The notes beneath the pieces were generated by a model. The model searched no databases. It was not told where the DNA came from and saw only the letters and a program-made list of their open reading frames with translations. Of a DNA stretch of 32,808 nt, positions 8,474 to 18,145 are shown piece by piece. Source of the DNA: an uncultured Bacteroidales bacterium. GTDB taxonomy: Bacteria; Bacteroidota; Bacteroidia; Bacteroidales; UBA3824. The position numbers were made by a program, and so were the translations under genes. Location: positions 1 to 32,808 of the forward strand of contig CAJOGF010000011.1 of assembly GCA_905233995.1 (NCBI GenBank), given 5' to 3'. How positions within the stretch are numbered: the stretch's first letter is position 1; each line of letters begins with the position of its first letter.

Positions 8474-9760
8474 ATGGAAAAAATTGTGGTTTTGGGAGCC
8501 GGCGAAAGCGGTGTCGGTGCAGCGGTTTTAGCAAAGAAAAATGGTTTTGAAGTGTTTGTTTCTGATTTTTCTGCTATAAAAGATAATTATAAACAGATTC
8601 TTAAAGAAAACTCTATTCCGTTTGAAGAAGGTGGTCATACCGCAGAAAAAATTCTTCAAGCCAAAGAAATCATAAAATCACCGGGGATAAAAGAAAATGC
8701 CCCTATTGTTGAAAAAGCAAGAGAAAAAAATATTCCAATTATTTCGGAAATCGAATTTGCTTTTAAGTTTTTACCCAAAAATGCAAAAACAATTTGTGTA
8801 ACTGGTAGTAATGGTAAAACTACTACTACTGAATTGATTTATAGTATGTTGAAGAAAATGGGTAAACCTTCAGAAATGTGTGGCAATATTGGAAAAAGTT
8901 TTGCGATGACATTATCAGAAAGTAGCAAGGCAGAATATTATGTTTTGGAACTTTCAAGTTTTCAGTTGGACGGAATGTATGATTTTAGGGCTGATGTTGC
9001 TATTTTGTTGAACATAACTCCCGATCATCTCGACCGTTATGATTGGAAATTGGAGAATTATGCCGCTTCAAAATTCAGAATAACTCAAAATCAGAATATT
9101 TCGGATGCTTTCATTTATTTTTCTGATGACAAAAATATCGAAAAAGAAATGAAAAAGCATACTTTAAAACAAAAACTTTATCCTTTTAATTTGTCAAGTG
9201 ATATTTTAAAGAATTTTGCTGACTGTAAACTCAAAGGTATTCATAACTTTTTGAATATTACTGCTGCGCTTTTGGCTATCAAGCATTTAGGTCTTGATTT
9301 AAATTTGGCAACAAAAGCCGCTGAAGAGTTTTCGCCGGTTGAACATCGTATAGAGCCTTCTGGAATGATTAACGGAGTTGAATATATTAATGATTCAAAG
9401 GCAACTAATGTTGACGCTGTTTGGTATGCGTTGGAGGCAATTAAAACAAAAGTTGTTTTGATTTTGGGCGGTGTTGATAAAGGAAACGATTATAGTCAAC
9501 TTTATCCTTTCTTAAAGGAAAAAGTTACGGCAATTGTCGCGATGGGAAAAGATAATTCACTAATTCATAAAGCATTTGATAATCGTATTGAAGTTTTTGA
9601 CACTTCAAGCATGGATTCATGTTTAGAAATGTGTATTAAAATTGCAAAACCCGGAGAAACGGTTTTGTTGTCGCCGGCTTGTGCAAGTTTCGATCTTTTT
9701 ACGTGTTATGAAGATAGAGGCGAGCAATTCAAGGCTGGAGTCAGCAAAAGAATGAAATAG
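8474..9760 (+). CDS. murD: UDP-MurNAc-L-alanine:D-glutamate ligase MurD
   Basis: The product is 428 aa. It adds D-glutamate to UDP-MurNAc-L-Ala in the cytoplasm using ATP. The N-terminal Rossmann-like segment reads VVLGAGESGVGAAVLAKK, the ATP loop is CVTGSNGKTTTTE, and NITPDHLDRY and the C-terminal LSPACASFDLF are typical of MurD. It is slightly shorter than many homologues but has no missing motif. It sits 4 bases after mraY and 10 bases before ftsW, consistent with tight co-transcription. Confidence 0.96.
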   Translation: MEKIVVLGAGESGVGAAVLAKKNGFEVFVSDFSAIKDNYKQILKENSIPFEEGGHTAEKILQAKEIIKSPGIKENAPIVEKAREKNIPIISEIEFAFKFLPKNAKTICVTGSNGKTTTTELIYSMLKKMGKPSEMCGNIGKSFAMTLSESSKAEYYVLELSSFQLDGMYDFRADVAILLNITPDHLDRYDWKLENYAASKFRITQNQNISDAFIYFSDDKNIEKEMKKHTLKQKLYPFNLSSDILKNFADCKLKGIHNFLNITAALLAIKHLGLDLNLATKAAEEFSPVEHRIEPSGMINGVEYINDSKATNVDAVWYALEAIKTKVVLILGGVDKGNDYSQLYPFLKEKVTAIVAMGKDNSLIHKAFDNRIEVFDTSSMDSCLEMCIKIAKPGETVLLSPACASFDLFTCYEDRGEQFKAGVSKRMK

Positions 9761-9770
9761 TACAAGAAAA

Positions 9771-10967
9771 ATGGAAAAATTTTTTGATCTTCTAAAAGGC
9801 GACCGTGTTATTTGGTTTATAGTGGCTTTGCTTTCTGGCATAGGGCTGATTGAAGTTTTTAGTTCAACTTCAATGCTTGCTTATAGGTATCAGGATGGTC
9901 AAACCTCGCATTATTTTATTAGACATTTGTTTTTTATTTTGCTTGGTTTTGCTGTGATGTTTACCTTGTGTCGTGTTTCATACAAACATTTGTACAAGTT
10001 GGCAGGCGTTTTTTTGGTGTTTTGTGTCTTTTTATTGGTTTTGACGTATATAAAAGGTGTCGCAACAAATAGTGCAAAACGTTGGTTGGATATAGGAGGA
10101 TTAAGTTTTCAGACTTCTGACGTTGCAAAATTATCTTTGATGATTTATTTGGCAAAGGTGTTGTCGCAGGCTCGACAAGAAGGCGTGAAGATGTGGGACG
10201 TTTACAAAAAATGCTTGTTAGCAGTTGGAGTGGTTTGTGGTTTGATTTTGCCTTCCAATTTTTCAACGGCTTTTCTTGTTGGATTGGCTTCGCTTTTTGT
10301 GATGTTTGTGGGTAATATTCGTCCAAAGTGGCTTTTGGCGACGGTTGGAGTTGCTGTGGTTTGTTTTGGATTGTTTGTTGCTTTTGTGGAACTTACTGGT
10401 GCTGAGGGAACAAGAGTTGGAACTTGGTCAAAAAGAATTGAAACTTTTTTCGGTTCTGAAACAAGCAAAGATGCCCAGTTTCAGTCGCAACAAGCAAAAA
10501 TTGCAATTGCGTTAGGAGATATTATAGGCAAAGGTCCCGGAAATTCAAATCAAAGAAATATTCTTCCTCACCCATATTCAGATTTTATTTTTGCAATAAT
10601 AGTTGAAGAGGGTGGTTTAATTGTTGGATTGTTTGTTGTGGTTTTGTATTCGGTGTTTTTTGCCCGATGTATAAAAATTACAAGAAATAGTGAAAAGGCT
10701 TTCCCCGCATTTATGGTTTTAGGTTTGTCGTTAAATATTATGTTTCAGGCGGTTGTGAATATGCTTGTGGCTGTCAGCATAATTCCCGTAACGGGTCAGA
10801 CATTACCTTTTGTAAGTATGGGAGGTACATCTATACTTTTTAATTCGGTAGCAGTTGGCATTATTCTTAATGTATCGCGTTATACGGCTAAAAAAGAAAC
10901 TGTAGAAGATATTGAAGAAAATCAAGAAGTTGAAGAAGTGGTTGATTATCCGTTTATTGCCGGATAA
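9771..10967 (+). CDS. ftsW: Septal peptidoglycan glycosyltransferase FtsW (SEDS family)
   Basis: The product is 398 aa with about ten hydrophobic segments and belongs to the SEDS family. FtsW polymerises lipid II into glycan strands at the septum together with FtsI. The region KRWLDIGGLSFQTSDVAKL and the later GKGPGNSNQRNILPHPYSDF followed by IVEEGG are the SEDS signature regions. The C-terminal tail after the last helix is acidic (VEDIEENQEVEEVV). The alternative, the elongation SEDS protein RodA, is disfavoured by its place between murD and murG. Confidence 0.94.
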   Translation: MEKFFDLLKGDRVIWFIVALLSGIGLIEVFSSTSMLAYRYQDGQTSHYFIRHLFFILLGFAVMFTLCRVSYKHLYKLAGVFLVFCVFLLVLTYIKGVATNSAKRWLDIGGLSFQTSDVAKLSLMIYLAKVLSQARQEGVKMWDVYKKCLLAVGVVCGLILPSNFSTAFLVGLASLFVMFVGNIRPKWLLATVGVAVVCFGLFVAFVELTGAEGTRVGTWSKRIETFFGSETSKDAQFQSQQAKIAIALGDIIGKGPGNSNQRNILPHPYSDFIFAIIVEEGGLIVGLFVVVLYSVFFARCIKITRNSEKAFPAFMVLGLSLNIMFQAVVNMLVAVSIIPVTGQTLPFVSMGGTSILFNSVAVGIILNVSRYTAKKETVEDIEENQEVEEVVDYPFIAG

Positions 10968-10975
10968 TATAAAAT

Positions 10976-10982
10976 AAGGAGG
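10976..10982 (+). promoter_or_regulatory. Strong Shine-Dalgarno sequence before murG
   Basis: AAGGAGG lies 11 bases before the murG ATG. Most genes in this window show no purine-rich ribosome site, as is usual in Bacteroidota, so this one stands out, although the spacing is on the long side. Confidence 0.5.
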
Positions 10983-10993
10983 TTTTAACAAAA

Positions 10994-12088
10994 ATGAAAG
11001 TTCTTATAGGCGGAGGAGGCACCGGCGGACATGTTTTTCCGGCAATTGCAATTGCAAAGGCTTTGAAAAAAGAGGATAATAATATCGAACTCCTTTTTGT
11101 TGGTGCGTTAGGCAAAATCGAAATGGAGAAAGTCCCTGCGGAAGGTTTCAAAATAATTGGACTTCCTTCTGCTGGTTTTCAAAGAAAACAGATTTTCAAA
11201 AACATAACTTTGCCTTTCAAACTTGCAAAGTGTATGTTGATGTCAAAAAAAATTATAAAAGATTTTTCTCCAGACATTGCCGTTGGCGTAGGCGGATATG
11301 CAAGTGGTCCTATTTTGAAAGCGGCTGCAAATGCTGGTATTCCTATTGTGATTCAGGAGCAAAATTCTCATGCGGGACTCACAAATCGTCTTTTAGCGGA
11401 AAAAGCCGTAAAAGTTTTTACCGCATACGAAGGCATGGAAAAATATTTTGACAAAAGTAAAATTGTCTTGACAGGTAATCCTGTTAGACCAGATATTGTT
11501 GAAAATAATGCTTCAAGAGAAGAGGCATTGAAATATTTTGGACTTGTGCCTAATAAAAAAACTTTGCTTTCGTTGGGTGGAAGTCTTGGTGCAGGAACGA
11601 TTAATAAAAGTATTCTCTCTAAAGTAGAACAACTTCAAGAGTCTGGGATTCAGGTAATTTGGCAGACAGGAAAATACTATTTTGATTCTATTGAAAAAGA
11701 ATTGAAGCAAAAAAATTGTCCAGATATTCATGCAATGCCTTTTATAAGTCGTATGGATTTGGCTTACAAAATCTCTGACGTTGTGATTTCAAGGTCGGGT
11801 GCGTTGTCGGTTTCAGAATTGTGCATTGCAGGTAAGCCGGTTGTGTTTGTACCCTCACCGAATGTTGCAGAAGACCATCAAACAAAAAATGCTGAAGCAT
11901 TAGTTTCAAAATCCGCCGCTATGATGGTTAGTGATATTCAAGCCCAAGAAAAGTTGGTTGAACTTGTCTTAGAGTTATGTAAAGACGAAAAAAAGCAAAC
12001 TTTACTAAAAAATAATATTGAAAAATTGGCAATTTCAAACTCTTCTTGTATTATTGCAAGGGAAATTATAAATTTAGCAAAAAAATAA
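10994..12088 (+). CDS. murG: UDP-GlcNAc:lipid I N-acetylglucosaminyltransferase MurG
   Basis: The product is 364 aa, full length. MurG adds GlcNAc to lipid I to make lipid II on the cytoplasmic side of the membrane. It begins with the glycine-rich loop GGGGTGGHVFPAIAIAKAL that binds lipid I diphosphate, and has the second-domain motifs SLGGSLGAGTIN and SRSGALSVSELCIAGKP with VAEDHQTKNA, which bind UDP-GlcNAc. It is the last cell-wall gene before the unknown lipoprotein gene; murC follows that. Confidence 0.96.
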   Translation: MKVLIGGGGTGGHVFPAIAIAKALKKEDNNIELLFVGALGKIEMEKVPAEGFKIIGLPSAGFQRKQIFKNITLPFKLAKCMLMSKKIIKDFSPDIAVGVGGYASGPILKAAANAGIPIVIQEQNSHAGLTNRLLAEKAVKVFTAYEGMEKYFDKSKIVLTGNPVRPDIVENNASREEALKYFGLVPNKKTLLSLGGSLGAGTINKSILSKVEQLQESGIQVIWQTGKYYFDSIEKELKQKNCPDIHAMPFISRMDLAYKISDVVISRSGALSVSELCIAGKPVVFVPSPNVAEDHQTKNAEALVSKSAAMMVSDIQAQEKLVELVLELCKDEKKQTLLKNNIEKLAISNSSCIIAREIINLAKK

Positions 12089-12151
12089 ATATGTATTTTT
12101 TTGTAGAAAAAAAAAAAGTATATATTTTTACGCTGTGAAAATTGTAAGAAT

Positions 12152-13045
12152 ATGAAACGTACAAGTGTTATTATATATGTGCTTGCTGTTGTTGTTGCAG
12201 CGTTTGCCTTTCAAGGTTGTGGCACATCTATTGGCGAAAATATCTCTCTGACTAAGACAAAGTTAGAGACTTCGTTAGCAAACAAAACCGAACTCGTGGT
12301 TGACAACATGATTGAGGTTTATAGTAATTGGGACGATTTAAGTTTTCAAAACGAATTTGACGATGCTATGATGGGTGCATTGTCGAATAATCATATTAGT
12401 TTGTCGTCTGATTTAAACGGAGTTGATGTAAGAAAAAAAATTGCTTTGTTAAATCTTTATAAACAAGCGATTCAGGAATATGCTTCTTTGGCAGATGAGG
12501 GTTTGACAGGAAAGCAAGCCTCTTTTTCAAAATGTTGCAGTGCAATTCAGAAGGAATATGAAAATTTAGGCGATTCAGCGGCTTTAGCGTATGCTAAAAG
12601 AATTAATTCTTATTTAAAATCTACAAGATACGATCAAAACGAGGTTGTTAGGATTCTTCTTGTTGACCTTGAAATGATTTGGAAAGGCGATGCAGAAAGT
12701 CTAAATGAAAAACTTTCAGATAGTTTCCAAAAATTTCAGACATCGCTTGCAAATATTCCTGATGATAGTTTTTCGGCTGAAAAACTATCAAAATATGTGT
12801 ATCAGCCGTATGAAGGCAAACGCAATCTTGTTCAGGCTTATAAACTAAACCTTATTAAAGCAAGGCGTCAAGAATTGAAAAAAGTTGTTCAGAAACAAGA
12901 TAATATTTCGTCAGCAATTTATTGTGTAAATTGTGCTTTGACGGAATTTTTGAAACGCGATACCGACAAAACGGCAATCGTAAATTATCTCAGTAGAGTT
13001 GATATTCTGCTTGGCGATAATGCTAAAACAGAATCAGAAGATTAA
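12152..13045 (+). CDS. Unrecognised lipoprotein inside the dcw cluster
   Basis: I do not recognise this 297-aa protein. It begins MKRTSVIIYVLAVVVAAFAF followed by QGC, a basic start, hydrophobic core and a lipobox-like end with Cys23 as the likely lipidation site; Phe at -3 makes the lipobox imperfect. The rest is soluble, rich in Lys, Asp, Ser and Leu, and looks mostly helical, with no catalytic motif I can name. It lies between murG (63 bases upstream) and murC (27 bases downstream), in the same direction and in codon usage like its neighbours. An envelope role tied to division or cell-wall growth is a guess from context only. Confidence 0.8.
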   Translation: MKRTSVIIYVLAVVVAAFAFQGCGTSIGENISLTKTKLETSLANKTELVVDNMIEVYSNWDDLSFQNEFDDAMMGALSNNHISLSSDLNGVDVRKKIALLNLYKQAIQEYASLADEGLTGKQASFSKCCSAIQKEYENLGDSAALAYAKRINSYLKSTRYDQNEVVRILLVDLEMIWKGDAESLNEKLSDSFQKFQTSLANIPDDSFSAEKLSKYVYQPYEGKRNLVQAYKLNLIKARRQELKKVVQKQDNISSAIYCVNCALTEFLKRDTDKTAIVNYLSRVDILLGDNAKTESED

Positions 13046-13072
13046 TTAACAATTTGATATTTCTTTTTGGAA

Positions 13073-14485
13073 ATGAATCATTTTGACAAAATTAATTACG
13101 TATATTTTTTAGGCGTAGGTGGAATTGGAATGAGTGCTTTGGCTCGTTATTTCAATTTTTGCGGTAAAAAGGTTTTTGGTTATGACCTTACTGCTTCGCC
13201 TCTTACTTTAAAACTTGAACAAGAGGGAATAAGTGTTGTTTATAGTGATGATGTATCGCTTATTCCTAAAGAATGTTTGACCTATAAAGACCAAACTATG
13301 GTTATATTTACCCCTGCCGTTCCGCAAGATAACAAGATTTTTGGTTATTTTGCTGTCAATCGTTATTTTATGCTGAAGCGAGCAAGGGTTTTAGGTATGA
13401 TTTCTGACAATTATAGCCTTATCGCCGTTGCCGGAACTCATGGCAAAACTACAACTTCAAGTGTGATTGCAAATATATTAAGGTGTAATAGCAGAAATAG
13501 TTTTGCTTTTTTGGGTGGCATTTCAAAAAATCTTGATAGTAATTTGATGTTGCCAGAAAACAAAGAGGCTTTTGACGATAAAAAATCATTGCTTGTTGCG
13601 GAGGCTGACGAATTTGACCGTTCTTTCCTTTGGCTTACTCCGCAAATTTCGGTAATCACATACGTTGATGCGGATCATCTTGATATTTACAAAGATAGAG
13701 ATGATATTATTGAAACATTCAACCGTTTTGCACAAAAAACAAATCCTTCAGGAGCGGTAGTTGTTAACAAAAAAATTTCGGATTTGATTTCACTAACAAA
13801 TATCAAAAAAATTATCTATTCCGAAAGCGATTCGGAGACGGATTATTATGCGGAAAACATAAGACTCGAAAACGGAAGTTTTATTGTTGACGCTTGTACT
13901 CCTTTTGGTGTAATCAAAGATATTAAAATCGGTGCAAAAGGTAGAGTGAACATCGAAAATACTATGGCGTGTATTGCCGCTTGCAAGTTAGCGGGTATTG
14001 ACGATAAGATTATAAAAGAAGGTATTGAAGGTTTTTGCGGCGTAAAACGTCGTATGGATTTTCAGTTTCAGAACTCCTCTACCGTTTATATTGACGATTA
14101 TGCTCATCATCCGAGAGAATTATCGTCTACGATTTCATCGGTTAGGGAATTGTTTGCGGATAGACGTTTGATTGGAATTTTTCAACCTCATTTGTATTCG
14201 AGAACAAGAGATTTCGCAACTGATTTTGCTAAAAGTCTTGACTTGTTGGACTCGGTTATTCTTATGGATATTTATCCAGCAAGAGAAAAACCGATTCCCG
14301 GAGTGGATTCGAGATTGATTGCTGGTCAGATGAAAAATAAAAATACTTGTCTTATCAACGACAAGGACAAAATAATAGAAAAGGTTTTGGAGCAAAAAGA
14401 CGGTAGCGTTATTTTGACTCTTGGTGCTGGAAATATTGATAGGTTGGTTCAACCGTTAAAACAAGCGTTAGAAAATAAAAATTAA
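13073..14485 (+). CDS. murC: UDP-N-acetylmuramate:L-alanine ligase MurC
   Basis: I use the ATG at 13073 (470 aa); a TTG two codons earlier is possible but less likely. MurC adds L-alanine to UDP-MurNAc, the first step of stem-peptide synthesis. It shows FLGVGGIGMSALARYF at the N-terminus, the ATP loop AGTHGKTTTSS, and the MurC signature IDDYAHHPRELSSTI. Length and motifs are normal. Its stop codon shares one base with the start codon of ftsQ (TAATG), which suggests translational coupling. Confidence 0.96.
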   Translation: MNHFDKINYVYFLGVGGIGMSALARYFNFCGKKVFGYDLTASPLTLKLEQEGISVVYSDDVSLIPKECLTYKDQTMVIFTPAVPQDNKIFGYFAVNRYFMLKRARVLGMISDNYSLIAVAGTHGKTTTSSVIANILRCNSRNSFAFLGGISKNLDSNLMLPENKEAFDDKKSLLVAEADEFDRSFLWLTPQISVITYVDADHLDIYKDRDDIIETFNRFAQKTNPSGAVVVNKKISDLISLTNIKKIIYSESDSETDYYAENIRLENGSFIVDACTPFGVIKDIKIGAKGRVNIENTMACIAACKLAGIDDKIIKEGIEGFCGVKRRMDFQFQNSSTVYIDDYAHHPRELSSTISSVRELFADRRLIGIFQPHLYSRTRDFATDFAKSLDLLDSVILMDIYPAREKPIPGVDSRLIAGQMKNKNTCLINDKDKIIEKVLEQKDGSVILTLGAGNIDRLVQPLKQALENKN

Positions 14486-15291
14486 TGAAAGTCTCAAAAC
14501 GTAAAATATTTAAATTGTCGTTGGCTTTAACACTTCTTTTGATGATGTGTTGGGCTTCGAGCCGATTTCATAATACTCGGTGCGATGAGATTGTAATTAA
14601 TGTTGACACAACACCTGAAGTTCATTTTGTGGAGCCTAATGATGTTTTGCAATTGATTTATTCTGTTGACAAAAATATTCAAGGGTATAAAATGGATAGT
14701 ATTAATATTTATAGAATTGACAGTGTTCTTAAAAGTCATCCTTTTATCCAAAGTGCGTCAATCTATAAGACTATATCAGGCAAACTTAAAATTGATATTA
14801 CTCAAAGAAAACCTTTGCTAATGGTGATTTGTAGCAACGGCAAATCGTATTATATTGACAATAATGGGGTTGTATTTGAAACATTTGATAAATCTTCTCC
14901 TTCGGTTGTGGTTGCTAATGGATTCATAAAAGATAATTTTGATTTTTCAGGCGGTAAGGTTTATAAAATTGATTACAAAAATACTCAAGGAAAAGATGTT
15001 AACGCTGATCTTTTTAGGTTAATAAAACTGATTGACAGTGATGACTTTTGGAGAGATCAAATAGAACAAATTTATGTAAATGAACTTTCGGAATACGACC
15101 TTGTGCCTATGCTTGGAAATCAAATCTTGTCCATAGGTTCGATTGAGGATTATGACAGAAAAATGCACATTCTCAAAGAGTTCTATTTCAAAGGTTTAAA
15201 AAAAACAGGTTGGAATGCTTACAAGCAGATTTCTGTTAAATACAAAAATCAAATTGTTTGTAAACGTGTTAAAAAAACAGAAAATATTTAA
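14485..15291 (+). CDS. ftsQ: Cell division protein FtsQ
   Basis: The product is 268 aa with a basic N-terminus and one membrane segment at about 10-27, followed by a POTRA-like periplasmic region (about 35-105, ending near the typical ITQRKPLLMV) and a C-terminal beta-rich domain. FtsQ links FtsL/FtsB with later divisome proteins in the periplasm. Sequence conservation in this family is low, so the call rests on topology, the QRKP motif and the position between murC and ftsA. The start overlaps the murC stop by one base. Confidence 0.9.
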   Translation: MKVSKRKIFKLSLALTLLLMMCWASSRFHNTRCDEIVINVDTTPEVHFVEPNDVLQLIYSVDKNIQGYKMDSINIYRIDSVLKSHPFIQSASIYKTISGKLKIDITQRKPLLMVICSNGKSYYIDNNGVVFETFDKSSPSVVVANGFIKDNFDFSGGKVYKIDYKNTQGKDVNADLFRLIKLIDSDDFWRDQIEQIYVNELSEYDLVPMLGNQILSIGSIEDYDRKMHILKEFYFKGLKKTGWNAYKQISVKYKNQIVCKRVKKTENI

Positions 15292-15322
15292 TATTGACAT
15301 TCGGACAAAACTAATATAGTGT

Positions 15323-16654
15323 ATGACTACTAAAAATCAGATTGTTGCCGCAGTTGATATAGGAACAACTAAAGTTGTTGCTGTTGCGGGCATAAGAGAC
15401 GAATTCGGGAAAATCAATATTTTAGGGTACGGGATATCCGAGTCGAAGGGTGTTGTCAGAGGCTCGGTTCAGAACGTAAGTGAAGTTTCAGCCGCTATCA
15501 ACAATGCGGTTGCAAAATGCAAGTCAACCTCAGGGTGTGATTTCAAAAATATTTTTGTCGGTATAGCGGGGCAAAATGTGCGAGTTGAGGTAAATACTCA
15601 TTCCAAATTTATTGACTCTGGTATTATTCGACAAGCAGATATTGAGCAACTTACCAAAGAGGTTTATACTATTAGTAAAGATGCCGGAGAGGAAATTATT
15701 CATGTGATTCCTCAAGGTTACACTGTTGATGGTGGTAAAGTTTTTGGTAATGTAGCAGGTTGTACCGGCAGAAAACTCGAAGGAAAGTTTTTTGTCGCAG
15801 TTGGTAGGGCAAATTGTGTTTCTGCAATTCGTCAAGCCGTTACTTTGAGCGGACTGAATATTGTTAAAATTATTCTTGAACCTATCGCTTCTGGAGAGGC
15901 AGTTTTGACTGAAGACGAAAAAGAGGCTGGTGTTCTTGTTGCTGATTTTGGCGGTGGAAAAACTGATATTGCCGTTTATCAGCAAAAAGTGCTCAAAACA
16001 ACTTCTTACGTTCCATTTGGCGGAAATGCAATAACGGCAGATATTCAAAAGGCATGTCAATTGTTAGAGCGTCAAGCCGAAAAACTTAAAATTGAATACG
16101 GTTCAGCCCTTAATTTGTCCGAATACAGCAAAAAAATGGCCGTTGTACCCGGATTCGGTTCTACAAAAGAGGTGTTATTTTCAGACCTTGCTAATATTAT
16201 AAATGCAAGACTTGATGAAATTCTTGGTGGAATTTCCTCTGTGCTTGATAAGGAAGATATTAAAGACTCTTTGGCGGCAGGAGTTGTTATAACAGGTGGT
16301 GGTTCTAAAATGACTAATATTCTAAAATTGATAAAATTTAGACTTCCTGTAGAGGTTCGTGTTGGTCAAATCAGAAACGTTCTTCTTCCTTCTGAAAATA
16401 TTAACGATCCTGCTTTTTCTTCAGCAGTAGGATTGGTGATAAAGGGTTTTGAATATTTGGATTCTTATCGTTTGCAGCAGCAAATGCTAAGTAGTCAGGA
16501 GCAGAAATCTCAAAGTCAATCGCAAGAGAAAGAAAAAAAATCTGAAGAGAAAGAAAAGTCGTCAGCCCCTGAAAAAAAGAAAGGCGGTTTTTTTCAAAGA
16601 TTGAAACGCTTAGCAAGCGATTTTCTTGAAGATCCTGATGACCAATTGAAATAA
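15323..16654 (+). CDS. ftsA: Cell division protein FtsA
   Basis: The product is 443 aa, an actin-like ATPase that tethers FtsZ to the membrane. The phosphate-1 motif AAVDIGTTKVVAVAG is at the N-terminus, ADFGGGKTDIAVY is phosphate-2, and GVVITGGGSKMTN is the adenosine motif. The C-terminus has a Gln/Ser/Glu/Lys-rich linker followed by GFFQRLKRLASDFLEDPD, a good amphipathic membrane-binding helix. ftsZ follows after 32 bases. Confidence 0.96.
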   Translation: MTTKNQIVAAVDIGTTKVVAVAGIRDEFGKINILGYGISESKGVVRGSVQNVSEVSAAINNAVAKCKSTSGCDFKNIFVGIAGQNVRVEVNTHSKFIDSGIIRQADIEQLTKEVYTISKDAGEEIIHVIPQGYTVDGGKVFGNVAGCTGRKLEGKFFVAVGRANCVSAIRQAVTLSGLNIVKIILEPIASGEAVLTEDEKEAGVLVADFGGGKTDIAVYQQKVLKTTSYVPFGGNAITADIQKACQLLERQAEKLKIEYGSALNLSEYSKKMAVVPGFGSTKEVLFSDLANIINARLDEILGGISSVLDKEDIKDSLAAGVVITGGGSKMTNILKLIKFRLPVEVRVGQIRNVLLPSENINDPAFSSAVGLVIKGFEYLDSYRLQQQMLSSQEQKSQSQSQEKEKKSEEKEKSSAPEKKKGGFFQRLKRLASDFLEDPDDQLK

Positions 16655-16686
16655 ACATAAATAAACAAACTCTAAAATTTTTACTT

Positions 16687-18081
16687 ATGGCGGAATTAGA
16701 TAATGGTTCAAACGATACAATGGGTTTCGTTTTTGAAACCAAAAGAAATATAATAAAAGTACTTGGCGTTGGTGGTGGCGGCGGAAATGCTGTCGGACAC
16801 ATGTTTGAGTATGGTATTAAAGACGTTGATTTTATTGTCGCAAATACTGATAATCAGGTTTTGGCAGTTAGTAAAATTCCTACCAAAATTCAACTTGGTG
16901 AGACAGTAACTCAAGGTCTTGGTGCAGGTAATAATCCTGAAAACGGAAAAGAGGCTGCAACAGAAAGTATTGAGTCGATTCGTAACGTTCTTGTGGATTC
17001 AAAAACCACAAAAATGATTTTTATTACAGCCGGAATGGGTGGAGGAACTGGAACGGGTGCGGCTCCTGTTATCGCAAGACTCGCAAAAGAGGATATGGGT
17101 ATTTTGACAGTTGCTATTGTTACAATACCTTTTAGATTTGAAGGTCCTAAACGTGTTCGTCAGGCGTTGGTTGGTCTTGAAGAATTGGCAACTTGTGTTG
17201 ATTCGATGCTTGTGATTGACAACGAAAAAATCAACGAGATTTATGGCGATTTGCCGCTTGATGAGGCTTTCCTTAAAGCCGATGATATTTTGACAATGGC
17301 TGCAAAAGGTATTGCTGAAATTATCACTGTTACAGGTAGTGTTAACGTCGACTTTGCTGATGTTAATACTGTTATGAAAGATTCTGGTATTGCTCTTATG
17401 GGTACTGGTAGGGCAGAAGGTCCTGAACGCGCCCTTTTAGCGGTTAAGCAGGCTCTGGATTCTCCCCTTCTTAACAATAATGATATTAAAGGTGCAAAAA
17501 AACTGCTTCTGAATATATCTTCAAGTAGCAAGGCAAGGTCAACAATGAAGGAGGTAACTTCTATCAATAATTATGTTCAAAAAGAAGCCGGTAATAATGC
17601 TGATGTTATTTGGGGAAGTTCAAATGATGAAACACTTGAAGATAAAATTTGTGTTACTGTTATCGCAACAGGATTCAACCCTTCTCAAATTTTAAATCCT
17701 TACGAATCGGAAGGGGGCTATAAGCCGCCGCAAGATTTTTCGGATTTTGAAAATAAATCAGTGGAGACTCAAACTAAAACTTCTAAGCAACCTCAAGTTG
17801 AAGAGGAGCAAGGATTTAAAGTTGGCGAAGAGGTAGATTTAAGTGGTGATGACATCAATGACGAGAGCGAGGATAATTCTGACACTGAGATAGAAAATGT
17901 TGAAGAAGAACCTGTTGAAGTACCTATTCCGAATAGTGGTTTCAAAAGTATAGATTTCACTCTTTTTAGAGACGAGCAGATTAATGACTACGAAAACACT
18001 CCCGCATACGAGCGCAAAAATTTGAAAATCAATATCGGTAATTATAAGGACGATAAATATCAAAAATTTGCCTTGTCATAG
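16687..18081 (+). CDS. ftsZ: Cell division GTPase FtsZ
   Basis: The product is 464 aa. The tubulin-like core has the first nucleotide loop VLGVGGGGGNAVGHM (about 25-39) and the signature GGGTGTG at 118-124, and ends near residue 330. A long acidic linker follows, then a segment with TPAYERKNLKIN close to the C-terminus, the likely binding peptide for FtsA and other partners; it is followed by about 15 further residues. FtsZ polymerises into the Z ring at midcell. It is the last gene of the dcw cluster; a kinase gene of the SiaB type starts 64 bases downstream. Confidence 0.97.
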   Translation: MAELDNGSNDTMGFVFETKRNIIKVLGVGGGGGNAVGHMFEYGIKDVDFIVANTDNQVLAVSKIPTKIQLGETVTQGLGAGNNPENGKEAATESIESIRNVLVDSKTTKMIFITAGMGGGTGTGAAPVIARLAKEDMGILTVAIVTIPFRFEGPKRVRQALVGLEELATCVDSMLVIDNEKINEIYGDLPLDEAFLKADDILTMAAKGIAEIITVTGSVNVDFADVNTVMKDSGIALMGTGRAEGPERALLAVKQALDSPLLNNNDIKGAKKLLLNISSSSKARSTMKEVTSINNYVQKEAGNNADVIWGSSNDETLEDKICVTVIATGFNPSQILNPYESEGGYKPPQDFSDFENKSVETQTKTSKQPQVEEEQGFKVGEEVDLSGDDINDESEDNSDTEIENVEEEPVEVPIPNSGFKSIDFTLFRDEQINDYENTPAYERKNLKINIGNYKDDKYQKFALS

Positions 18082-18145
18082 GTTCTTGTTGGCACTTTTA
18101 TTGCAGTGAATTTATTTAATAAAAACAATAATTCATCAAAAGAAA

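Noticed and set aside
15530-16060. Long minus-strand open frame opposite ftsA
   Set aside because: It lies wholly within ftsA, has no family likeness, and its Asn/Ser/Cys-rich translation is what antisense of this coding style gives.
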